Source of the DNA: Henriciella marina DSM 19595
Lineage (GTDB): Bacteria; Pseudomonadota; Alphaproteobacteria; Caulobacterales; Hyphomonadaceae
NCBI RefSeq assembly: GCF_000376805.1
Contig: NZ_AQXT01000002.1
Location: forward strand, 3,162,001 to 3,226,000
Reading direction: 5' to 3'
Length of the DNA: 64,000 nt
Shown: in pieces, positions 32,371 to 41,382 of the stretch
How the letters are laid out: each line of letters begins with the position of its first letter
Numbering within the stretch: position 1 is the stretch's first letter
Notes under the pieces: generated by a model
Database searches by the model: none
The model's input: only the letters and a program-made list of their open reading frames with translations
What the model was told of the DNA's origin: nothing
Program-made: the position numbers and the translations under genes

Positions 32371-35022
32371 ATGACGAGCGTCAATCAGCTTCGAGAGACA
32401 TTTCTTTCCTATTTCGAGAAACAGGGCCACGCCCGCAAACCCTCCGCGCCGCTGGTGCCGAACAATGATCCGACGCTGCTCTTCGTGAATGCGGGCATGG
32501 TGCCGTTCAAGAACATCTTTACCGGCGCCGAGACGCCGTTCGCCCCGCGCGCCACAACTTCTCAGAAGTGCGTGCGCGCTGGCGGCAAGCACAACGACCT
32601 CGACAATGTCGGCTACACCGCCCGTCACCACACCTTCTTTGAAATGCTGGGCAATTTCTCGTTCGGTGACTATTTCAAGGACGACGCGATCGCCTTTGCC
32701 TGGGAGCTGGCGACGAAGGAATTTGGCCTTTCAAAGGACCGCCTTCTCGTCACTGTGTATTCGGAAGACACCGAAGCCCGGGATCTCTGGAAGAAGGTCG
32801 CTGGCCTTCCAGACGATCGGATCATTCCGATCTCGACGTCCGACAATTTCTGGTCGATGGGCGATACCGGTCCATGCGGACCTTGCTCGGAAATCTTCTT
32901 TGACCATGGTGACAAGATCGCTGGCGGTCCGCCGGGCTCGCCCGATGAGGACGGCGACCGGTTCATCGAGATCTGGAACCTGGTCTTCATGCAATATGAG
33001 CAGCAGGCCGATGGCACGCGCAAGGACCTGCCCAAACCGTCTATCGATACCGGCATGGGCCTTGAGCGGATGGCGGCCGTCCTGCAGGGCGTTCACAATA
33101 ATTACGACATCGATCTTTTCCGCGCGCTGATCGCGGCTGAAGAAGATGTCTACAAGAGCAAAGCCTCTGGCGATCAGCTTGCTTCTTTCCGCGTCATTGC
33201 TGACCATCTTCGCACCTCCGCTTTTGTGATTGCCGACGGCGTCACCCCGTCGAATGAAGGCCGCGGCTATGTGCTGCGCCGGATCATGCGCCGCGCCATG
33301 CGCCACGGTCACCTGCTTGGGGCCCGCGAACCGGTCATGCACCGGCTCGTCGGTGCTCTGACCACCGAAATGGGCGAAGCCTATCCAGAGCTTGGCCGTG
33401 CGCAGCCTGCCATTGAAGCGGCGCTGGAGCAGGAAGAGGCCCGCTTTCAGCGCACGCTCGGACGCGGTCTCGCCCTGCTGGACGAGGCGACGGGGGACCT
33501 CAGTGAGGGCGGCGAGCTTGCCGGGGAAACCGCATTCCGGCTTTACGACACGTTCGGCTTCCCGCTGGATCTGACCGCCGACATCCTTCGCGGACGCGGC
33601 ATGAATGTTGATCAGGCCGGCTTCGATGCGGCCATGGCCGAACAGAAAAAGGCCGCGCGAGACGCCTGGTCCGGCTCTGGCGACACAGCGTCGGAGGCCG
33701 TCTGGTTCCGCGTGCGCGACAAGATCGGCGCGACGAAATTTCTCGGTTATGCCGGCACCCACGACAACGGCACGCTCAAGGCAATCGTGTCGGATGGAGA
33801 GATGCGCGACGAGATTGACGCAGGCGACTGCGAACTCGTTTTCGACAGCTCGCCCTTCTATGCCGAAAGCGGCGGGCAGGCCGGTGATCATGGCGAGATC
33901 CGCTTCGCCTCTGGTGCCCGTTTTATTGTGCGCGACGTCCAGAAGCGGGCTGGCGACCTGCACGTCCATGTCGGCGAATTGACAGATGGGCCCGTACAGG
34001 TCGGCGACAAGGCCGAGCTTATTGCCAGCTTTGAGCGGCGCCAGCGGATCCGTGCCAACCATTCGGCGACGCACCTGCTGCACGCCGCGCTCCGCAATAT
34101 TCTTGGTCCGCATGTCACCCAGAAAGGCTCGCTCGTCGAAGAAGACCGGCTGCGCTTTGACTTCTCGCATGGCGGCGGCCTCAGCGCGGCTGAGATCGAG
34201 ACGATTGAGGATGAGGTCAATCAGGTTATCCGCCAGAATGACGAAGCGCGCATTGAGACAATGGCGCCGGACAAGGCTATTGAAGCCGGGGCGCTGGCGC
34301 TCTTCGGTGAGAAATATGGCGACGAGGTCCGCGTGCTTTCCATGGGCCAGGCCATCGATGCCGATGAGAAGCTCTATTCGGTTGAACTTTGCGGCGGCAC
34401 ACACGTGTCCCGTACGGGCGATATCGCGGCTTTCGTGATCACATCTGAAGGCGGCGTCTCCGCAGGCATTCGGCGGATCGAAGCGGCGACCGGCGCTGAA
34501 GCGCTGTCCTTCCTGAAAGGCCGCGCGCAAGTCGCTCTGGACCTCTCAGATCAGCTGAAAGTCCCCCTCAAGGATGTTGGTCGCAAGGTCGGCAGCCTGA
34601 TGGAAGACCGCCGAAGTCTTGAGCGTGAGCTTGCCGAGACCAAGCGCAAGCTCGCCATGGGCGGTGGCGGCGGTGAAGCCCCGGCAGGGCCCGAAGAGAT
34701 TGGCGGCTACAAGCTGATCGCGCGCGTTGCAGACGGCGTCGGCGGCAAGGATCTGCGCGGTCTCGTTGATGAAGCCAAATCGAAGCTCGGCTCAGGCATC
34801 GCCGTCTTTGTTGGCGTGAATGAGGGCAAGGCGGGCGTCGCGGTCGGTGTAACCTCTGACCTGACGGACCGAGTGTCCGCGGTTGATCTGGTGCGCGTGG
34901 CCGCTGCTGAAGTTGGCGGCAAAGGCGGGGGCGGACGGCCTGACATGGCGCAGGCGGGCGGCCCTGAGGGTGACAAGGCCGACGCTGCCCTGAACGCGGT
35001 CAGGAAATTCCTCGCCGGTTAA
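32371..35022 (+). CDS. alaS: Alanine--tRNA ligase
   Basis: Class II synthetase charging tRNA-Ala, 883 residues, the usual length. The N-terminal catalytic core shows [28 protein letters not shown] and [17 protein letters not shown]. The editing domain contains the zinc site [12 protein letters not shown] (about 563-574) and CGGTHV (about 674-679). The C-terminal oligomerisation domain has a coiled coil ([19 protein letters not shown]) and a glycine-rich [16 protein letters not shown]. It is followed after 19 bases by convergent genes. Confidence 0.98.
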   Translation: MTSVNQLRETFLSYFEKQGHARKPSAPLVPNNDPTLLFVNAGMVPFKNIFTGAETPFAPRATTSQKCVRAGGKHNDLDNVGYTARHHTFFEMLGNFSFGDYFKDDAIAFAWELATKEFGLSKDRLLVTVYSEDTEARDLWKKVAGLPDDRIIPISTSDNFWSMGDTGPCGPCSEIFFDHGDKIAGGPPGSPDEDGDRFIEIWNLVFMQYEQQADGTRKDLPKPSIDTGMGLERMAAVLQGVHNNYDIDLFRALIAAEEDVYKSKASGDQLASFRVIADHLRTSAFVIADGVTPSNEGRGYVLRRIMRRAMRHGHLLGAREPVMHRLVGALTTEMGEAYPELGRAQPAIEAALEQEEARFQRTLGRGLALLDEATGDLSEGGELAGETAFRLYDTFGFPLDLTADILRGRGMNVDQAGFDAAMAEQKKAARDAWSGSGDTASEAVWFRVRDKIGATKFLGYAGTHDNGTLKAIVSDGEMRDEIDAGDCELVFDSSPFYAESGGQAGDHGEIRFASGARFIVRDVQKRAGDLHVHVGELTDGPVQVGDKAELIASFERRQRIRANHSATHLLHAALRNILGPHVTQKGSLVEEDRLRFDFSHGGGLSAAEIETIEDEVNQVIRQNDEARIETMAPDKAIEAGALALFGEKYGDEVRVLSMGQAIDADEKLYSVELCGGTHVSRTGDIAAFVITSEGGVSAGIRRIEAATGAEALSFLKGRAQVALDLSDQLKVPLKDVGRKVGSLMEDRRSLERELAETKRKLAMGGGGGEAPAGPEEIGGYKLIARVADGVGGKDLRGLVDEAKSKLGSGIAVFVGVNEGKAGVAVGVTSDLTDRVSAVDLVRVAAAEVGGKGGGGRPDMAQAGGPEGDKADAALNAVRKFLAG

Positions 35023-35041
35023 GCGCTGCGCGCCGCGCGGG

Positions 35042-35698
35042 TCAGTTTGCTGGAAAGACCGGCTCTTCGTCGCCGGTCTGCCATTGTTTGAACTTTGGCA
35101 TGATGGCTTTGAAACGCGCGCTTTCCAGATGGGCGCCAAGCCACGCCTGCACATGGGGATAGGGCGCGGCGTCGAACCATGCCCGGTCCGTGTTTGCGAA
35201 CTGCCGGATGAACGGCATCACCGCCATATCGCCGAGCGAGACGCGTGTGCCGAACAATTGTTCGCGCGAAGTAAGGCGCTCTTCCAGTGTGTCCAGAAAG
35301 GCTGACCCGGCCTTGCGATGGTCTTCTGCGACCGCGCCTTCTTCTTCATAGCGATTGGCATATTTGTAGCGATCAAGGTGATGCTTGAAGGGGCCGTCGC
35401 AGGCAGCGATGAAATCCAGCATCTCCTGCAGGGAGCCTTCTTCAGGAGAAAGCCAGTCGCCTGGGTCATTGCCGCGCAAAGCGTGCAACATCACGTCGAG
35501 GCTCTCGTCGATAACTTTGCCATCTTCCAGAACGAGGACCGGGACCGTACCCTTTGGTGAAGCTTCCAGCATCTCGGCCGGTTTATCGCGAAGAACCACT
35601 TCGCGAAGGCGGCAGGTGAGACCCGCCGACGAAATCGCTAGCCGTGCCCGCATGGCATAGGGGCAACGGCGGAAGGAATAGAGGATGGGAAGCGTCAT
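35042..35698 (-). CDS. Glutathione S-transferase family protein
   Basis: A 218-residue cytoplasmic GST. The thioredoxin-like N-terminal half has a CPYAMRAR motif (Cys 12) and the glutathione-binding KGTVPVLVLEDGKVIDESLDV; the helical C-terminal half is normal. The CPYA motif and overall shape resemble glutaredoxin-2-like or omega-class GSTs that do thiol-disulfide exchange rather than conjugation. It overlaps the upstream trhO by 4 bp and is translated from the same message, possibly supporting thiol chemistry there. Confidence 0.9.
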   Translation of the reverse strand: MTLPILYSFRRCPYAMRARLAISSAGLTCRLREVVLRDKPAEMLEASPKGTVPVLVLEDGKVIDESLDVMLHALRGNDPGDWLSPEEGSLQEMLDFIAACDGPFKHHLDRYKYANRYEEEGAVAEDHRKAGSAFLDTLEERLTSREQLFGTRVSLGDMAVMPFIRQFANTDRAWFDAAPYPHVQAWLGAHLESARFKAIMPKFKQWQTGDEEPVFPAN

Positions 35699-36642
35699 GA
35701 CGCCTCTGTTTTGCCAGACTTCTCAGTTCGCCCGATATGCGCCTCGCCGCGCTGCCTTGCGAGCTTCATCTGTTTCTGGCGCTCGGTGAAGCGGGCGCGT
35801 TGCTCATCGGTGAGCGTGTCGTGGCAGGCCGGGCAGGCGATGCCTTTTTCGTAGCGCGGATCTTGCCGCTCGGCCTCACTTACCGGGCGCTGGCAGCCAT
35901 GGCAGAGGTCATAACTGCCAATCTCCAGCCCGTGTCCGACAGAGACCCGCTGGTCGAAGACGAAGCACTCGCCCTGCCATTTACTCTCATCGCGGGGCAC
36001 CGTTTCGAGATATTTCAGGATGCCGCCCTTGAGGTGGAAAACCTCATCGATGCCTTCCGACTTTACGAAACTCGTCGCCTTCTCGCACCGGATGCCGCCG
36101 GTACAGAACATGGCGACTTTCGGCTTGCGGCCTTCAGATTCAAGCTTTTCGCGAAATTCGCGAAACCAGCCCGGAAACTCCCGGAAGGTCGCGGTGTCCG
36201 GGTCGACAGCGCCTTCGAACGTGCCGATCTCATATTCATAATCATTGCGGGTATCGATCACGACCGTATCAGGATCGGAGATGAGCGCGTTCCAGTCGCC
36301 GGGGTCGACATAGGTGCCGACAAGGTCGTTCGGGTCCGTGCCCGGCACGCCCATGGTGACGATCTCCTGCTTCAGGCGCACTTTCAGCCGCCAGAATGGC
36401 ATCTTGTCTGCATGGCTTTCCTTATGCTCAAGGTCGCTGCAGCCGGGCAGCGCGCGCAGATGGGCCATAGCCTTGTCGAGCGCTTCGCCCTCTGCCGCGA
36501 TCGTGCCGTTCAGTCCTTCGGCAGCAACGAGCACGGTGCCGCGCACGCCAAGGTCAGCGAATGCAGACGATATCTCGCCGCGAATCGCATCCGGGTCGGG
36601 GAAACGAACGAATTTGTAGAAGGCAGATACGCGAAAGCTCAT
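35695..36642 (-). CDS. trhO: tRNA uridine(34) hydroxylase, rhodanese family
   Basis: TrhO (YceA) makes 5-hydroxyuridine at tRNA position 34 using molecular oxygen. The 315-residue chain has an N-terminal ferredoxin-like domain (VLVAAEGLNGTIA), the rhodanese domain with the loop CTGGIRCEK (Cys 180 and 186), and a C-terminal segment with CHGC and CPAC, a probable zinc-binding set. The end is lysine-rich. All signature elements of the family are present. It overlaps the GST gene by 4 bp and its start faces a short gap before the entericidin gene. Confidence 0.95.
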   Translation of the reverse strand: MSFRVSAFYKFVRFPDPDAIRGEISSAFADLGVRGTVLVAAEGLNGTIAAEGEALDKAMAHLRALPGCSDLEHKESHADKMPFWRLKVRLKQEIVTMGVPGTDPNDLVGTYVDPGDWNALISDPDTVVIDTRNDYEYEIGTFEGAVDPDTATFREFPGWFREFREKLESEGRKPKVAMFCTGGIRCEKATSFVKSEGIDEVFHLKGGILKYLETVPRDESKWQGECFVFDQRVSVGHGLEIGSYDLCHGCQRPVSEAERQDPRYEKGIACPACHDTLTDEQRARFTERQKQMKLARQRGEAHIGRTEKSGKTEAS

Positions 36643-36726
36643 GACCTGCCCCTTATGCCAGAGCTGGTCATGAGCTTCCAGAACGAGGTTCAGGCAGAGC
36701 TGAGCCCCACCTTTCCCTGTTTCTGA

Positions 36727-36867
36727 CTAGTTGCGAACTTCGCGCGACGCTTCGCTAACCGCTTCGCCGGTTGCTTCAACGTCCTGGCCAACACCTTCGA
36801 CAGTGTTGCAAGCAGCGAGTGTGCCGAGCGTCAGCAGGGCTGCGAGGGAAAGAGCGATCTTTTTCAT
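36727..36867 (-). CDS. Entericidin A/B family small lipoprotein
   Basis: A 46-residue lipoprotein: basic start MKKIALSL, hydrophobic core, lipobox TLAAC, then NTVEGVGQDVEATGEAVSEAS, the conserved entericidin tail. These peptides are known in enterics as an antidote/toxin pair under stress control; in alphaproteobacteria single copies are common and their role is unclear. AAGGAA precedes ATG 36867; longer in-frame starts up to 36930 lack support. The palindrome at 36920-36941 lies in front. Confidence 0.93.
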   Translation of the reverse strand: MKKIALSLAALLTLGTLAACNTVEGVGQDVEATGEAVSEASREVRN

Positions 36868-36919
36868 CTTCGAATTCCTTTTGGATAATCCGGTTAATGG
36901 CCGAGCCGGACCTCCCGAC

Positions 36920-36941
36920 AAGACCTGCATAATAAGGTCTT
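36920..36941. promoter_or_regulatory. Palindrome between divergent entericidin and purQ genes
   Basis: AAGACCT (36920-36926), an 8-base loop GCATAATA, then AGGTCTT (36935-36941). The loop contains CATAAT, a -10-like hexamer, and reads TATTAT on the other strand, so a protein bound here could control both genes. Confidence 0.4.
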
Positions 36942-36992
36942 ACCGACATCTTTGGTTCCCAAGATAAGGGCGCCTCTGCTAAAGGGAGTGCC

Positions 36993-37655
36993 ATGAAAAG
37001 CGCTGTTATTGTCTTTCCCGGATCAAATTGTGACCGCGACGCCGAAATCGCTCTCAAAGAGCTGACCGGTGAGGCGCCGGCCATGGTGTGGCACAAGGAT
37101 GGGGAGCTGCCTGAAGATGCCGACCTTGTGGTCGTGCCGGGCGGTTTCTCTTATGGCGACTATCTTCGCTGCGGGGCGATGGCGGCCAATTCACCGGTGA
37201 TCGCGGGGCTGAAGCGCCACGCCGAGCGCGGCGGATATGTCCTTGGCGTCTGCAACGGGTTTCAGGTGCTGACCGAAACGCAGCTTCTGCCGGGCGCACT
37301 CTTGCGCAATACCGGGCTCGATTTTGTCTGCCGCCCGCAGAAGCTTCGTATCGAAACCTCCAATTCGGCGTTCACCCGCGCCTATGGCGAGAGCAAAGAG
37401 ATCGCCATTCCGGTGGCCCATCATGACGGCAATTACGTCGCCGATGAAGAGACGCTGGACCGGCTGGAAGGCGAGGGGCGCGTTGCGTTCCGCTATAATG
37501 GCAATCCAAACGGATCGGCGCGCGATATTGCGGGCGTCCTTTCAGAGAATGGCCGCGTGCTTGGCCTGATGCCCCATCCTGAACGGGCGATTGGCGGACA
37601 CGAAGGCGGCAGCGATGGCCGCGCCCTGTTCGAAAGCCTTCTTTCAGCGATCTAG
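36993..37655 (+). CDS. purQ: Phosphoribosylformylglycinamidine synthase, glutaminase subunit
   Basis: PurQ, 220 residues, supplies ammonia from glutamine to PurL in the fourth step of purine synthesis. The class I amidotransferase triad is visible: nucleophile Cys 87 in GVCNGFQVL and the His/Glu pair in [10 protein letters not shown]. The oxyanion region [13 protein letters not shown] is also conserved. Bacteria with this small PurQ need PurS and the small PurL; purL is 6 kb downstream on the same strand and purS is not seen in the window. Confidence 0.97.
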   Translation: MKSAVIVFPGSNCDRDAEIALKELTGEAPAMVWHKDGELPEDADLVVVPGGFSYGDYLRCGAMAANSPVIAGLKRHAERGGYVLGVCNGFQVLTETQLLPGALLRNTGLDFVCRPQKLRIETSNSAFTRAYGESKEIAIPVAHHDGNYVADEETLDRLEGEGRVAFRYNGNPNGSARDIAGVLSENGRVLGLMPHPERAIGGHEGGSDGRALFESLLSAI

Positions 37656-37711
37656 ACTGGCGAAGATCGCCGTTTTCTTCAATACTGCCCTCCTGACTGG
37701 GAGGGGAGAAG

Positions 37712-38899
37712 ATGGGCTATATCGAGGAAACCAGCGCAGCTGGTCGCGAAATATTCCCTGATCTGACGCGCGCCTTTGCGTTGATCGGCATTGCGCTTGT
37801 GAATGTTGCCGTCTTTTCCCATCCGATGGTGACCGGATACGGCGTGCTGCAGGGCGCTGATCAATGGGCATATTTCGGCGTGAATGCCCTGTTCCTTCTG
37901 AAGTCCTACACGCTCTTCTCATTCATGTTCGGTGTCGGGTTTGCCTACCAGATGATGGCGGCCGAGCGCCGCGGTGTCGGGTTCGCCGGGCGATACTGGC
38001 GCCGTATTCTGGGCTTGCTGGTTCTCGGCCTGTTTCATGTCGCCTTCGCGTTTCAAGGCGACATTCTTGTCATCTACGCGATCCTTGGCTGTTTTCTTTT
38101 CCTCTTTCGCAAGACCAGTCCAAAGGTCCTTATTGTTTGGGGTGTCGGCCTTTACACGCTGCAGGTTCTGGTGGTGCTTGTTGCGTTCAGCCTGATCTGG
38201 CTCGGTTCGACGTTCGCGCCGGAACAGATGGCCGCCGAAGCGGGCGCCGGGCGAGAGGTAGCGCAGGCTGCGGGCCGCGCCTTTGGCGAAGGCAATTTTG
38301 CCGACACTGTCGTACAGCGCTTTGCAGACTGGTCGATGGTCATCACAGGCGGGCTGTTCATGCAGGGGATCGGCGCGATGGCTTTCTTCGTGTTTGGCCT
38401 TGCGAGCGTGCGCTATGAAGTGATTTCCAACCCTGGCAGTCCAATCTGGAAAACCTTCAGGCGTTACTTTCTGCCAGTTGGCCTGGCTGGCAGTGTCTGG
38501 GGCGGGTGGCTAATTGCGTCCTCAGATGGCGGCATGATGAGTGTGGAAGCGCTCGGGGGCATGACCATCGTGACCCTGTTCAGTCCTTTCTCGACGGCGG
38601 GATATCTTGGCCTCATCGCGAAGTGGGCCGAGACGCCGCGTGGCCGCATAAAGGTCTTTCTCGCGCGCGGCGGCACGGCATCGCTGACTGCCTACATTCT
38701 GCAAAGCGTGATCTTCTCGCTGATCTTCAACAATTACGGGCTTGGGCTCTACGATGAAATTGGGGCCCTCGGCACCGTTATCATCGCGCTTCTGGTCGGG
38801 GTCGGGTCAATTGCTGCCACCAGTTTGTGGCGGACGGTATTTCCACGTGGCCCACTGGAATACCTTCTTCGCAGCTGGACCTATCTCGGCGCACGTTAG
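37712..38899 (+). CDS. DUF418 family membrane protein
   Basis: A 395-residue inner-membrane protein with about eight hydrophobic segments. It fits the DUF418 (YeiB-like) group: an N-terminal DLTRAFALIGIALVN, a middle GRYWRRILGLLVLGLFH and the C-terminal FPRGPLEYLLRSWTYL that defines the family. The function of this family is unknown; the layout resembles acyltransferase-3 type proteins. The end overlaps the acetyltransferase-like gene by 4 bp in convergent orientation. Confidence 0.88.
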   Translation: MGYIEETSAAGREIFPDLTRAFALIGIALVNVAVFSHPMVTGYGVLQGADQWAYFGVNALFLLKSYTLFSFMFGVGFAYQMMAAERRGVGFAGRYWRRILGLLVLGLFHVAFAFQGDILVIYAILGCFLFLFRKTSPKVLIVWGVGLYTLQVLVVLVAFSLIWLGSTFAPEQMAAEAGAGREVAQAAGRAFGEGNFADTVVQRFADWSMVITGGLFMQGIGAMAFFVFGLASVRYEVISNPGSPIWKTFRRYFLPVGLAGSVWGGWLIASSDGGMMSVEALGGMTIVTLFSPFSTAGYLGLIAKWAETPRGRIKVFLARGGTASLTAYILQSVIFSLIFNNYGLGLYDEIGALGTVIIALLVGVGSIAATSLWRTVFPRGPLEYLLRSWTYLGAR

Positions 38900-40044
38900 G
38901 GCGCGACCCTCAGAGCGAAATGGAAATCGCCCTCAAAGCCGGTGGGCTCCCAGGCTTCGCCGAAACGCTCCATGCCTTCGCCGAATGAGGCGTGCGCCGG
39001 ATCATAGGAATACCGCCGCTGAACATGATAGCCGGTCTGGCTGAGGTCTTCGCGCAAGAATCTTCCTGACAGAAGCAGCCGCAACCGGCCCGCGCCAGCG
39101 GCCCGCGCGATCTTTCTGGCGTTTCTGACAAGGTGACCGATCGCCCGGCTGCGCGGGGCGTCGGGGTGGAGTTCCAGATCGGTAATCTCAAGCTCTGCTG
39201 GCTCGAACGCGTTGGGTTTCGTCAGAATGACCTGCATCAGGCCGAGAACACGATTGCCGTCCCGTACGGTGAGAAGGACGCTACGGCCGGGCGCATCGGG
39301 ATCGGCCATCTGATAGGAATAGAATTCAGCGCTTCTGACCGGGGCGACGGATCTTACCTCGCAGATGGACGCGTTGAAGCTTTCGATGAGGTCCGCATCC
39401 GTCTCATTGGCGGGATCAAGCCTGTCCTTTTCGGAGAGGAGGTCGATCGCAATTTGCCTCAGCGGCGCGGTGCGACCGTTGAACCACTCCCGCGAGGATA
39501 GAGCGTCGTAGAAACGGTCGGCGCGGGCCAGCCTGGAAAAACAGAGCCCCGCCGCCATGATCAGCGGACGGGCGGGCCAGTCGACCCGGTGACGCCCGGC
39601 TTCATTCAGCCATGCGTCCAGACCCAGTTTCTTGTAGAGGCCGGCCGAGCTGGCATTATTGTTCAGTGAGTAGACCGATGCGAGCCCCGGATAAGAAATG
39701 GCGCGCTTGGCCAATTGGACTCCGCTGCCGCGGCCTTTCCTGCCTGAGATGAAAGTATGCCCGGTGGCGGCCTTGATGATGGCGCCATTGTAGCAGAAAT
39801 CACGTGCCTGCAGGCCGATCATGGACACGACCTCGCCGGCCCGCTCGGCGACGAAGCCGGTCGGAATGTCGCCTTGCTGCGGGTTTCCAAACAGCGCCCA
39901 GTGCCAGCCCGCCTTGCTGCGATAGGGGAAATCGACCTTTGCAACGAGGTCCATTACCTGAGGCAGGTCGTCTTCCCGGATAGTCCTGATTTCAGTCAAA
40001 AACGCGCAGTCTCCCGCCCGGATAATCTTGGGCCAGACCCACAT
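38896..40044 (-). CDS. GNAT-like acetyltransferase domain protein
   Basis: A 382-residue cytoplasmic protein. The N-terminal half resembles a GNAT fold: IRTIREDDLPQVMDLVAKV, the beta strand FVAERAGEVVSMIGLQ, then the acyl-CoA loop region SGRKGRGSGVQLAKRA and SVYSLNNNASSAGLYKKLG. The C-terminal half has a second, weaker GNAT-like pattern with ITDLELHPDAPRSRAIGHLV. No substrate is evident. No ribosome-binding site is seen before ATG 40044; a TTG at 39999 (LTEIRTIRED), with GGGAGA about 10 bases upstream, fits the domain start better. Confidence 0.7.
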   Translation of the reverse strand: MWVWPKIIRAGDCAFLTEIRTIREDDLPQVMDLVAKVDFPYRSKAGWHWALFGNPQQGDIPTGFVAERAGEVVSMIGLQARDFCYNGAIIKAATGHTFISGRKGRGSGVQLAKRAISYPGLASVYSLNNNASSAGLYKKLGLDAWLNEAGRHRVDWPARPLIMAAGLCFSRLARADRFYDALSSREWFNGRTAPLRQIAIDLLSEKDRLDPANETDADLIESFNASICEVRSVAPVRSAEFYSYQMADPDAPGRSVLLTVRDGNRVLGLMQVILTKPNAFEPAELEITDLELHPDAPRSRAIGHLVRNARKIARAAGAGRLRLLLSGRFLREDLSQTGYHVQRRYSYDPAHASFGEGMERFGEAWEPTGFEGDFHFALRVAP

Positions 40045-40140
40045 AAGGCATTGAAACTTAAAAATTGGTCGATTCGAACTGTTCTCCGCGAACGGGCGCG
40101 GCTAGTCAGTTAGGTGACACCGTATTGAGGGAGTGGCGAC

Positions 40141-41358
40141 ATGATTAAACGGGCAAGTGTCCTTGCGATATTGGGACTGGCCGTCGTGGCCTGTGGCGGC
40201 GCCGAGGAGACCGCGCCAGCAGCAGAGGCCGCCGATGAGGCTGCCTCTGCGGAGGACACGGCGAATGCCGCCGGTGCAGATGCGCCGACTGACTATAGCG
40301 AGCTCAGTAACTGGCTCTGCCATCCCGGCAAGGCTGAAGACGCCTGCGACATCGATCTCGATTACACGGTCGTCAGTGCTGATGGCATGACGGAGCAGCG
40401 CGCCTACACGCCAGCAAACGACCCGGCCATCGACTGCTTCTACATCTATCCCACTGTCTCCATGGACGAGACGCCCAATAGTGACCTGACGCCTGGCGAC
40501 GAGGAACTGCGTGTGGTCGAGAGCCAGTTTGCGCATTTTGGCTCGGCGTGTCGGCTCTATGCGCCGATGTACCGCCAGATGACGATACCGGAGCTTCGCA
40601 GCCGCATGATGGGCGGAGAGGTTCGCGCCGACGAGGACATGCGCTGGGCAGACGTTTCAGGCGCCTGGCAGGCCTATGTCGAAACGCAGAATGACGGGCG
40701 CGGCGTCGTCATTATCGGTCATTCGCAGGGCGCCCACATGATCGAGGAACTGGTCAGCCGCGAGATTGAAGGGGCGGAGATCGAGGGCCGCGTTCTCAGT
40801 GTGATGCCGATCGGCTGGACGGCCTATCCGGACGCATCCTCGGGCGGCATAGGTCCTTTTGCGCCTTGCGAAACACTTGGCCAGACAGGCTGTAGCGTCA
40901 GCTATGTATCTTTCCGCGCGACGTCTGCCCCGCCAGAGCGCAGCTGGTTCGGCCAGACGAATGATGAGGGCCGGCGCGCCCTTTGCGTTAATCCGGCAGC
41001 TGTCACCGGCAGCGGCGACGCGCTTGATGCGCGTCTGTCTGCTCGCAACTGGGTAACCGGTGAGGCTGCGGGCTTTATGGACGAGGGGAGCATCGAGACG
41101 CCGTTTGCATCCGTTCCGGGCCTTCTCACCGGCGCCTGCGTCGAGACCGAAGAACACACCTATCTCGAGGTGACGGTGAACGGTGACCCAACCGATCCGC
41201 GTACCGACGATATCGCTGGCGACGTCATGATCGCCGGTCAGGTTCTGTCAGACTGGGGGCTGCACCTGGTCGACATGAATGTCGCGATGGGTGACCTCGT
41301 CACGATTGTCGAGGCGCAAGCCAATAGCTGGTCCTCCAGCGAGGAGCTAGCCGAGTAG
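40141..41358 (+). CDS. DUF3089 family lipoprotein, alpha/beta-hydrolase-like
   Basis: A 405-residue predicted lipoprotein with lipobox (AVVACG) and an Ala/Glu-rich spacer. DUF3089 hallmarks are the start NWLCHPGKAEDAC, CFYIYPTVS, the region CRLYAPMYRQMTI, and the nucleophile elbow IIGHSQGAHM. Six or more cysteines suggest disulfides. The fold is of the lipase/esterase type, so an envelope esterase is likely but no substrate is known. It precedes the convergent flavoprotein gene with 24 bases between stops. Confidence 0.87.
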   Translation: MIKRASVLAILGLAVVACGGAEETAPAAEAADEAASAEDTANAAGADAPTDYSELSNWLCHPGKAEDACDIDLDYTVVSADGMTEQRAYTPANDPAIDCFYIYPTVSMDETPNSDLTPGDEELRVVESQFAHFGSACRLYAPMYRQMTIPELRSRMMGGEVRADEDMRWADVSGAWQAYVETQNDGRGVVIIGHSQGAHMIEELVSREIEGAEIEGRVLSVMPIGWTAYPDASSGGIGPFAPCETLGQTGCSVSYVSFRATSAPPERSWFGQTNDEGRRALCVNPAAVTGSGDALDARLSARNWVTGEAAGFMDEGSIETPFASVPGLLTGACVETEEHTYLEVTVNGDPTDPRTDDIAGDVMIAGQVLSDWGLHLVDMNVAMGDLVTIVEAQANSWSSSEELAE

Positions 41359-41382
41359 GTTTTCAGGGCATGTCCGCCCGGT

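Noticed and set aside
32731-34530. Minus-strand open frame of 599 codons
   Set aside because: It lies wholly inside alaS, which has all its motifs on the plus strand; it is an antisense shadow in GC-rich DNA.
35737-36726. Plus-strand open frame of 329 codons
   Set aside because: Antisense to trhO, whose signature motifs are all on the minus strand.
40045-40140. tRNA-like text GGTCGATTCGAACTG
   Set aside because: No acceptor or anticodon stem could be built around it.
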